A DNA stretch of 64,000 nucleotides from a virus: the IMG/VR virus record IMGVR_UViG_3300020190_000010, positions 62,001 to 126,000 of that record. One strand, given 5' to 3'. Under the pieces are notes generated by a model that did not search any database, was not told the origin of the DNA, and worked only from the letters and a program-made list of their open reading frames with translations. Positions 42,432 to 52,700 of the stretch are shown in pieces (within the stretch, counting starts at the first letter, position 1; the number at the start of each line of letters is the position of its first letter). A program made the translations under genes and the position numbers.

Positions 42432-45400
42432 ATGGCAGATAAAGTAGACAAAAAAACCGCCGAAGAAATTAGCAATTTGCGAAAAATTGAGGCGGAAATT
42501 ACAAAAGAACTCATCGCGTTACGAGAAAGATTAAAAATACTTTCATCGGAAGATGTTGTTAATTTGAAAGAAGCTTCACAAATTCAATTTCAGCTATTAG
42601 ATTTAGAAAAACAAAAAAGGGGTATAACAAAAGAAATAGTAGATATTAACGGAAAAGTTTTAGAGTCTGATGAAAAGAGAGAAGAAATAAGTCAATCTAT
42701 TCTTGATTTGCAAGAAGATTCACTTGATAGAACGCAAGAAATGCTCAAATCAAATAAACAACTTGAAAAAGAAGCCGAAAAAATAAAAATACAACAAAGT
42801 GAAATTCTAAACATTGAAAAAGAATTAAATAGATATGAAGTAGAAATACAAAAAAATAAAGAGTCTGTTGAATCAAAGGGGAAAGAATTACTTAAAAATT
42901 CTTCTGCACAAATAAAACTAGAAGAATACATAAACAACACACTACAATCACGTCAAGATGCTTTAGCACAAGCCGCTACACAAAATGCATCACAAAGATT
43001 AGAAAACCTCAAATTCATAAAATTGGATTATCAGACAAGTGTTTTGTTGTCCGAAGTCCAAGAAGACATGGCAGACGCTACTCAAGCAGCTGTAAAGGGT
43101 TCATATAAACAGTTAGATACAAAACGAGAAGAAATCGGTATCCGTAACATTGAAATGGACATAATGGATGCAACAGCAAAAAGGGATATGGAAGCTGTTA
43201 AATTTTATCAAAAACAAAAAGAAGGATTGGATGCAATTATTTCTGCTAAACAAGAATCCAATGCACTCAATGAGAAAGAAGCCACAAAACAACAAGAAAT
43301 AATAAAAAAAACACAAGAAATGAAAGAACTTGTTGATTCAACTGGTTTCAATAAAGTATTTGATGGGGTTGAAGGTTCTGTTAAAAAAATACCAGGTGGC
43401 GGTGCATTAATAAAAACTCTAGGTTTTGATAAATTCAAAGAAAATATAACAAAAAATTTAGGTGGAGCTCTTACTAATGTAATGACTGGATTTCAAGCGG
43501 GCGGACTTGCTGGGTTTAAGGCATTAGGTCTTGCTGCTAAACAATTTGGCATGGCACTATTGGCGGGTCCTCAAGCTGTTATATTTGGTATTCTTGCTGC
43601 CGTTGGGTTGATAATTGCTGCATTTGCCGGTGTAGATAAAGAGGTTTCAGAAGTCCAAAAGTCCATGGGCGGAAATAAAAAAGAAGCAAGAGAAACCTAT
43701 GAGCTTGCAAAAAAGATGTCTGGTGAAATGAAACTAACAGGATTAAATGCAGGCGAACTTGCTAAATCAATGGCTACTGTTAGTGAATCAATGGGTGGAT
43801 TAGATGTTGCTTCTATTGCAAAAGGAACTGGTGCAGCTAGTCAAAAAATGAAACAACTTGTTCAAGATACGGCAGTATTAACAGAAAAATTTGGTATGAG
43901 TGCAGAAGAGGTTGATAATATAAAAACATTGTCTGCAATTACTGGAAAATCTATTGGTGATTTAACAAATTCAACTGTTAAAATGGGCAAAGGTCTTATG
44001 ACCGATAGAGCTGCAATGAAAGCACTTGCTTCCGTTCCAAAAGAAGTTGCTGTTGCATTTAAGGGTGGATCCGATGCATTGGTTAAAGCCGCTCAAAAGG
44101 CAAAATTACTTGGAACAGATTTGAAAAAAGTTCAAGAAATTGGTGATGGTTTATTAGATATAGAAACATCACTTGCTAAAGAAATGGAAGCCAGAGTATT
44201 AACCGGTAAAAATTTGAATTTGGATAAAGCTAGAGAATATGCATTAAGTGGTGAAATCGGTAAACTGCAAGATACGTTGTTGGAAGAAGCTGGATCATTA
44301 CAAGAATTTACTGAAATGAATCGTATTCAACAAAAGTCAATGGCAGAGGCCATGGGTATGTCTGTTGAAGAAATGACTACTATGCTTACTAAGGCACAAG
44401 AGTTGAAAGATGTTGGGCTTTCTTCTGAAATGCTTGAACAAAAACATCTACAAAATGCAGAAGGATTGAGAAAAGAAGCTGAGGCACAATTAGCTCTTGG
44501 AAAAAAAGGTGCTGCTGATAAATTATTAGCACTGGCTGCTGAAAAAGATTCTGCAACTTTTGCAGAAAAACTCGGCGATGTAATGAAAAAAATCCAGCAA
44601 TCTGCTGAAAAATTGATAACACCGCTTGTTGATATGGTTCATGCAATGTTTGATGCCGAAAGTGGTGGATCTAGTTTAATTGATACATTTGATGGTATTA
44701 TGAGTGCAATTAAACCCGTATTTACTATATTGATTGGTATTGGTAAATTGATATTCAAGTCATTTATGTTTCCATTAAAACTTGTTTTTGCTTTGATACA
44801 ACCTATAATAGATGCAATCCAAGAAGTATTTTCAGTAATGGACACAGGTGAAAAGTCAGGTGCAGGATTGTCTGCCATATTCGATGGTATCGGTAAAGTT
44901 ATGGACTTTATTCAAGGAACAGTTATAGAAATAGGTAAGGGTTTAATAACTAGCTTAATAACTCCTGCTAAACTATTTTGGAAGGCAGTGATAAGTCCTA
45001 TTTGGGATGTTTTTAAGGGTATAAGTGAAACTATATCAAAGGCATTTACTCCATTACAGAGTGCAACTGAAACTGGTAGTAAGTTCGGTGGAATTATGGA
45101 TGGTGTTAAGGCATTGTTTGAAAGACTACAACCTGCAATCAATGCAATCGGTAAATATCTATTATCATTCATATTAAAACCAATAACACTAATAACAGAA
45201 GGTATTGGTTTTGTAGTAAAATTATTTACAGGTGATTTCAAAGGTGCAGCTCAATCCGCAGGTAATTTATTGGTTGAATATTTTCTTGGTGTTCCGAAGA
45301 AAATTTTAGGAATGGTTACTGGTGTAATTGATGCATTATTCGGAACAAATTTGACTGCAGGACTTGATGAAGTATTTAAGTGGATAAAAGAAACAGTTGG

Positions 45401-46688
45401 TAATATTATTTTTGGGGTGGGTGGTAAAATAATTGATTTTATTATGGCACCATTTAACATTTTGAAAGATTTATTTGGTGGAATAATAAAAATGTTCACA
45501 GGTGATTTTGAAGGTGGCTTAAAGCAAATTGGAGATTCCATAATAGATAATGTTATTAACATATTTTTAGGAATACCTAAACTAATTTGGGGCAGTATTG
45601 CAACTGTAATTGATGCGGTTTTTGGAACAAAATTAACTGAACAAGTTGATGGATTTTTCAATAACATTACAGATGTTTTCAAAAAAATTGGTGGTTTCAT
45701 AATGGACATAGGTGGTTCCATTTTGAAGTTCATAATGAGACCATTTGATTTAGCAAAAGGTTTGATAGACGGTATAATAAAAATGTTTACCGGTGATTTC
45801 AAAGGTGGAATAGAAACAATAGGTAAGGCAATTCTTGATTTCATAATGGCACCATTTAATTTAGTTCAAGACCTGTTTGACAAATTTACAGGTATGTTTT
45901 CCGGTTTGGGTGATACGATAAAAGATGCGGCAAAAGGAATGTTGGATTTTCTTCCAGATTCACTAAATCCATTTGCGGGCGGAGGAGATGAAGCCGCTAA
46001 GGGTGCAGAAGGTGAAAAGAAAATTGGTGCGGCGGCAACGGGTGGTACAATAACAAAGGGTGGTGCTACACTTGTTGGTGAAAAAGGACCAGAAGTTGTA
46101 TCTCTACCACAGGGTTCAGTAGTTGCTAGTGCAAGTGCAACTAAACAGATTGGTTCAGCAATGGACTCGATGGGTGGTGCAACCACTGCCGCTGGTGGCA
46201 CAGACTCACAACTTGCAGTTTTACAATCAATTGATGCGAAGATAGGTGCATTACTTGAACCTATACAAAAAGTTGGAGAAACCATAAGTTCAATTGTTGG
46301 TAGTATATCTTCAATGGCAACATCATTGCCAGGAATAGGTGGTGTTGTTTCTGGTATATCATCTCTGTTTGGTGGCGGTGGTGGAGAAAAATCAACACCT
46401 GCTGCTGTACAGGCAACATCGATTCCACAAAGTGCTGCATCACCTGCAACTGGAATGTCATCCTCGCCAATGGCAAATTCAGCTGCTACTGCTGGTAAAG
46501 AAGGAAAGGGTGGTCAAGATCCTGTTGTTGAAAAACTTGAAAAGTTAATCGGAATAATGTCTTCAATAACTTCGCAACCAACTATAATAAAAATTGGTGA
46601 TAAGACTGTTGAGGAAATTCAAAGTAAAATAGATGTAAGAAAAACTTACAATGTAGCAATAGATAATACTTATGGTCGTAGAGTATAA
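42432..46688 (+). CDS. Tail tape measure protein
   Basis: The protein has 1418 residues. Residues 1-320 are predicted coiled coil. A hydrophobic segment lies near 373-402 (GPQAVIFGILAAVGLIIAAF). A helical region to about 740 is followed by three diverged copies of a roughly 95-residue module with FTGDFKGG and DALFGT/DAVFGT motifs (about 930-1150). The C-terminus has TITKGGATLVGEKGPEVVSL, a motif found at the end of many tape measures. It sets tail length and is extruded with the tube. It is much longer than T4 gp29, implying a longer tail or a multi-domain hub. Confidence 0.85.
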   Translation: MADKVDKKTAEEISNLRKIEAEITKELIALRERLKILSSEDVVNLKEASQIQFQLLDLEKQKRGITKEIVDINGKVLESDEKREEISQSILDLQEDSLDRTQEMLKSNKQLEKEAEKIKIQQSEILNIEKELNRYEVEIQKNKESVESKGKELLKNSSAQIKLEEYINNTLQSRQDALAQAATQNASQRLENLKFIKLDYQTSVLLSEVQEDMADATQAAVKGSYKQLDTKREEIGIRNIEMDIMDATAKRDMEAVKFYQKQKEGLDAIISAKQESNALNEKEATKQQEIIKKTQEMKELVDSTGFNKVFDGVEGSVKKIPGGGALIKTLGFDKFKENITKNLGGALTNVMTGFQAGGLAGFKALGLAAKQFGMALLAGPQAVIFGILAAVGLIIAAFAGVDKEVSEVQKSMGGNKKEARETYELAKKMSGEMKLTGLNAGELAKSMATVSESMGGLDVASIAKGTGAASQKMKQLVQDTAVLTEKFGMSAEEVDNIKTLSAITGKSIGDLTNSTVKMGKGLMTDRAAMKALASVPKEVAVAFKGGSDALVKAAQKAKLLGTDLKKVQEIGDGLLDIETSLAKEMEARVLTGKNLNLDKAREYALSGEIGKLQDTLLEEAGSLQEFTEMNRIQQKSMAEAMGMSVEEMTTMLTKAQELKDVGLSSEMLEQKHLQNAEGLRKEAEAQLALGKKGAADKLLALAAEKDSATFAEKLGDVMKKIQQSAEKLITPLVDMVHAMFDAESGGSSLIDTFDGIMSAIKPVFTILIGIGKLIFKSFMFPLKLVFALIQPIIDAIQEVFSVMDTGEKSGAGLSAIFDGIGKVMDFIQGTVIEIGKGLITSLITPAKLFWKAVISPIWDVFKGISETISKAFTPLQSATETGSKFGGIMDGVKALFERLQPAINAIGKYLLSFILKPITLITEGIGFVVKLFTGDFKGAAQSAGNLLVEYFLGVPKKILGMVTGVIDALFGTNLTAGLDEVFKWIKETVGNIIFGVGGKIIDFIMAPFNILKDLFGGIIKMFTGDFEGGLKQIGDSIIDNVINIFLGIPKLIWGSIATVIDAVFGTKLTEQVDGFFNNITDVFKKIGGFIMDIGGSILKFIMRPFDLAKGLIDGIIKMFTGDFKGGIETIGKAILDFIMAPFNLVQDLFDKFTGMFSGLGDTIKDAAKGMLDFLPDSLNPFAGGGDEAAKGAEGEKKIGAAATGGTITKGGATLVGEKGPEVVSLPQGSVVASASATKQIGSAMDSMGGATTAAGGTDSQLAVLQSIDAKIGALLEPIQKVGETISSIVGSISSMATSLPGIGGVVSGISSLFGGGGGEKSTPAAVQATSIPQSAASPATGMSSSPMANSAATAGKEGKGGQDPVVEKLEKLIGIMSSITSQPTIIKIGDKTVEEIQSKIDVRKTYNVAIDNTYGRRV

Positions 46689-46703
46689 CAATCTATCAAT
46701 TTT

Positions 46704-46713
46704 TATATTTATA
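46704..46713 (+). promoter_or_regulatory. TATTTAT-type promoter candidate
   Basis: TATATTTATA ends 20 nt before ATG 46734. Confidence 0.45.
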
Positions 46714-46733
46714 GTAAACAAATAGGAAAAGTA

Positions 46734-49700
46734 ATGCCATTGGTAGATTTAAGATCAGATTTATCCAAATTTCGTTCCGAAGTTTCACGCGAAGATAAAA
46801 TAACTCCTGAGGCATCAAAAGCGAAAGACGGCAAAAATTTTGCAACATTACAACCAATAACTGATAAATTGGCTGAAATGTCACCTGATATTTCTGCACC
46901 TAAAACCCAAAGTGTATCATCATTGCTTAGTAAAACAAAATTTGATGATATAAAACCTTTCAAAACAAAATCATTAGAAAGTAGATTAAGTTCTACTAAA
47001 CTTGATGATACAAAGGCATTTAATACATCTCCAATTGAAAATAGGTTAAGTTCAACAAAATTGGATGATACAAAGGCATTTAATACATCCCCAATTGAAA
47101 ATAGGTTAGAAACAACAAAGTTAGATGATATTCGCACTTTCAAAACACAACCTATTGAGAATTATTTGGAAACCTCAAAGTTTGATGATATTATTAAAAA
47201 TGTTATAGAAAACGGTTTAGTAAATTCTGTATCAAAGTATTCTAGCATAAACAAGACATTCACAGACTTAAATTTTAGTAGAATATCCATTGAACAAATT
47301 GCATCAAAGTTTGGTGAAATTCGCCAGGAACAATTCGTCAGTATGTTGAATAAATCTGAAATTAAAATAGAAAAACAACAACATGGAACAAATAATAATG
47401 ATTCTAATGTCAATCCAGAAGATTCACAATTAACATCAGGATTGGAATTATCATCACCCGAATTAACAAAAAATCCTAATGATGCTTCGGATAATATAGA
47501 AAATCCAAATATACAAATTCAAAGGAAACCTTTATCATTGGATAGGTCTGAACAAAGTCCGGAGTTATTGATAAATCCAGATGATGCATCGGATAATATA
47601 GAAAATCCAAATGTTTTAATAATACGAAAACCTTTATTTGCAGACTTATCTGCACAATCTGTTGTAATAAATTCTGATTTGTTTTCACCGATAAATAATG
47701 TTATCAATCCAAACATAGCATTAGAAAGAAATCCTTTATCAATAGATAGAACTGATCAAACTGTTGAAATACTCACGGAATTGCCAGTTGATGGTTTTGT
47801 TACTATTCCAGATACAAAGATATTGAAAGTTGATTTGTCTTCAAAATTATTGGAAGATACAACATCTCTTAATTTTGATGATGAACCGTTGAGATATGTT
47901 CCAATATCAAGATTGATGGAAATGTCTCCATCACAAATTGTTGATACTATAAAATATGATTTACAATCAATACAACTTGAAGATAATACCATTTACAATA
48001 TAGATTCTATTCAAAAGACAAATCCATCTGGAAGAAATGAAGATCCATCAGTATCAAAATTTTCTGTAATTGGAACACAAGAAGTAAATTTCTTTCAGAA
48101 TAATAATGTAGTTGGTTTTACAGCAAGACAACAAATAGGTGATAGTAAAATAATTGGATCTTCAATATATGGGTGGAATGGTAAAACTGCTGCTGCTCCA
48201 GCAGTTAGTTTTATGGTAGATGATAATGCAACTGGATTTACAACATTTGCTCAACCAAATGTTTCAGAGTATATTCCAAATTCTTCAAAGTTTAGTTTTG
48301 CAAATATACCACAAACAGATTTCTTTGATCAAAATTCAAAGTTTACAACTAGTGGTTTTACAACTTTTGCATTACAGTATGAGACAGAATATAAACCAGA
48401 TAGTTCTATATTTGCTTGGACTGGAAAATCTGATAGTGCTCCTGAAGTAGATTTCTTTGATATAAAAAAATTAAATACAACATCTGGATTTAATAGATTT
48501 CCACAATTGTATGATACAAAATATATCATGGAATCTTCGGTTCACGATTGGGATGGAAATGGTGCAAGTTCTCCAGAAGTAAATTATTTTGATATTACAA
48601 ACAAATATACAACACTTGGATTCGGTAGACTTGCTCAATTGTATGATTCAAAATATATTGCAGATTCATCAGATTTTACTTGGAAAGGGGTAGTCACAAG
48701 TGCACCTGCTGTAAACTATTTTGATAGAGAGGGGCAAAATACTAATACTGGATTTCATACATTTGCTCAATTGTATGATTCAAAATATATTCCAGAAACT
48801 TCTATACATGATTGGGATGGGGATAGAGGATCAGCACCTGCAATAAATTATTTTGATTTGACATCACAAAATACAAATGCTGGTTTTCAAACATTTGCTC
48901 AATTGTATGATTCAAAATATATTCCAGAAACTTCTATCTATGATTGGGATGGAGACAGAACTACTGCACCTGCCGTAAACTATTTTGATTTAACTACAAA
49001 AAATACAAATGTGGGTTTTCATATACTTGCACAATCATTGGAAACAAAATATATTCCAGATTCTTCAATATATGATTGGGATGGAACTAGAGATAATGCA
49101 CCAACTGTAAATTATTTTGATTTGACTGTAAAAAATACAACAGAGGGTTTTCACAAATTTTCTCAATTAGGTATAACCAAATATATTCCAGAGTCTTCAA
49201 TATATGATTGGAATGGTGATAGAAGTCAGGCACCTGCTGTAAATTATTTAGATTTATTGAAACAACACACAACAGAAGGTTTTAATACATTTACTCAATT
49301 TCAAATATCAAAATACATAAAGGATTCTTCTCAATTTAATTGGGATGGATTTAGATCAGATGCTCCTGCAATAAATTATTTTGATTTAACTGGAAAAAAT
49401 ACAACAGTTGGTTTTCATACTTTTGCACAAAAGTTTGATACAAAATACATAAAAGAATCTTCTGAATTTGATTGGGATGGATTTAGATTAGATGCTCCTG
49501 CTGTAAACTATTTTGACCTAAATAGTAGACATTCCACCGTAGGTTTTCATACTTTTGCACAAAAGTTTGATACAAAATACATAAAAGAATCTTCTGAATT
49601 TGATTGGGATGGTGGAAGAAGTCAATCTCCAGAAGTTAATTATTTTGATTTGCCTGGTAAATTTACGACTATTGGATTCCATAGATTAGCTCAAAAGTTT

Positions 49701-52700
49701 GATACAAAATACATAAAAGAATCTTCTGAATTTGATTGGGATGGTGGTCGTAGTTCTGCACCAGAAGTAAACTATTTCGATATAGGTGGTAAATTTACCA
49801 CAAAAGGATTCCATCGTTTAGCTGAAAAACTTGATACAAAATACATAAAAGAATCTTCTGAATTTGATTGGGATGGCGGTCCTGGTTCTGCACCGGAAGT
49901 AAATTATTTTGATAAAGCTGGAAAATTTACAACTGCTGGATTTCATAGAAAAGCTGAAAAATTACAAACAAAATATGTAAAAGATTCATCAGAGTTCGAT
50001 TGGAATGGAGGCAGAGATGCCGCAAAGACTGTTGATTTTTTTGGAAATGAAAGTGCACCTGGTTTTACAAAATTCCCAAAGGCATTAGAGTCCGAATATA
50101 AAAAAGATATTTCAAAATTTACTTTTAAGGGTAGCCAACCTATTCCGGTGAACTATTTTCCCGATAGTTACAACAAAGGTTTTACATTAAAAGCCCCAAA
50201 ACTTGAAAGTGAATACACCGAAGATATTAGTGAATTTACGTGGAAAGGTGGTAGAGATGCTGCTCCCGCAGTAAATTTTTTGGTTAATGATCAAGGTGGT
50301 GGTTTTACAACTTTTGCTGCACCACTTGCATCCGAATATACCCAAGACATATCACAATTTACATTTAAGGGAGCAAGAAGCAATGCTCCTGCAGTTGATT
50401 ATTTTGTAAATCAAAATGCACCTGGATTTGGACTGTTTCCACCATTACTTGAAAGTAAATATAATTCCGAAAGTAGTTTGTTTACTTGGAAAGGTGGTAG
50501 ATCTGAAGCACCAAATGTTGATTATATTACAGATGAAGCTGGTCAGGGTTTCAAAACATTAAGTGCTTTATATCAAACATTTTATACTCCAGATTTTGGA
50601 AACTATAATTGGAAAGGTGCTAGGTCTGAGGCACCAAATGTTAAGTATTTTGGAATAGGACCAATTGTAAGAAATAGTATACCAAATCCAAATGGTGTAG
50701 GTCGTAACACAACTGCGGATGCAGGGTTTGTAACATTTTTTGATAATAAGGCAAATACACAACTTTCTTCGGGTTATTCATCATTATCAACGGAAAGTGG
50801 TCCTAATAAATCACCTGTAAATGATAAACCTACAACTAATTTCTTTGGTTTTACTCCATTTGAAAAAAGTGGATTTATGGTTAAGATGAACTCTTTTGCA
50901 GAGACGCTTTATCCAATAATAAAACCAGAATTAGTTTACAATTCTGATCCAGGATCTAGAACAGGATTAGAAATTAAAAGATCAGCCGGTGGAATATCAA
51001 TATCCGATAGAGAAAAATATGCACCTGTAACTTTTGCTAAAAAGTCATGGTCATCCGCTGGTGTTCTAGCATCACTAACAAATCAAGTTCCTGACTCAAA
51101 AGTTAATGCTGAACCGAGTTATTATGGCAACCCGTATGCAAAAACAATGAAAGATGTTACGGAAAGTAAAGGTTATTTGGCAAAATGGGCAATTACAAAA
51201 AAATCACCAACACCACTTGATGTTCAATATACTAAATTTAATTTAAGGGATGATTCATACAATAAAGATTTTGGTTTTGATCAACCATATGTTTTAAGAG
51301 ATATAGGACAACGATGGGGATTTGGAATAGGATTTGATGAAGGTCTCGTTAGGGGTGGTGCGGTTACTGCTGCGGAAAGAATAGTTCAGGATGTTTTCCG
51401 TATAGGTAAGTTTTTATTATCTGCAAAAGGATTGTTATTTCTTGCAAAACAAGTCGGTTTACAATTGATGAATCCAAGCGTAGATACTAGACCTTCTCAA
51501 GGCATTATAGACACACTTTCATCAATTACAACATTAGGTATGTCTCCAACACAAATATACAATCCACTTGCTTTGATTGCAAATGTTGGTGGATCACCAA
51601 TTGGTTTGAGAATACCAAGACATAGTATTTTGGGTGCAATTGATTCTGCTCAATTAAACAAATATGAAGATACAACAAAAATTCGTGAATATAAGTCTTG
51701 GCCGGATCCAACATCTGATATTTGGAAATCATTAGAAACACCAGACGGTGACGGTGATCAAACAGACTACAACAGATTGATCGGTTTGATGAAAGAATTA
51801 TTACCAAATTCCTTTCAACCGGTGACAAATGTATCACGGGATAATTCATTAGAACCAAACATAGGCAGAATATCTAGTAATTTTGGAGGACCCAATGCTC
51901 CATTAGGAATTGGTGGAACTACAATAAGAAAATCAAGACATCCACATTTAGTTTATTATAGCACAAGTCCACTTCTTCCTGAATCAGATATAGTTAATAC
52001 TGCTGCTGCACCGTCAGAATATGGTCCAACTGCTCCAAGCACAACAACTCCACCTCCAGGTGCAGGTGCTACTGTATCAACTACTGGAACACCACCAACA
52101 AATGGCGCTCCAGCAGCAACTTCACCAACAGGTGGACCATCAACGAGCACACCAACAAGTGCATACACTGCACCACCTTGGAGTATAACAAGCGGTAAAA
52201 ATCCAAAATTTCCTTTAACCGCCAGAAGAAATCAGTATTATAGTTATACAGATTTTACTGGTGAGGATAGTAATACATACTCGCAAGAAATAGTAAATGA
52301 TTTTATTGAAACGGATAAAAAGGTTTTTGGTTCAATAAGAAAATTATCAGAGATATTAAATGGACCGTTAGAAGAATCTTCTTCGCCATCAACTATTTTA
52401 CCAAGTCCTATAAAATTACAAAATCAGTCTATACAAAGAATTAAACAATTGGATCCTTACGATCCTTCAAGAAGAACAATAGTAGATAGAGTTCGTAGAA
52501 CAGATTTTGTAAATGCAGGTGTTGCAACTATTCCTAATGAAAAAATAAATCAATCATCTCCGGATGAATTAAATCCATTAAAAAAGTATTTAACTGCAAC
52601 ATATAGTAATTTGAAAAAAGCAGATCCAAGTGTTCCAAACAGATTTAGAAAATATAATGATTTTAGATGGGATGTATATGCCGGTGGATCAGCAAGCCAA

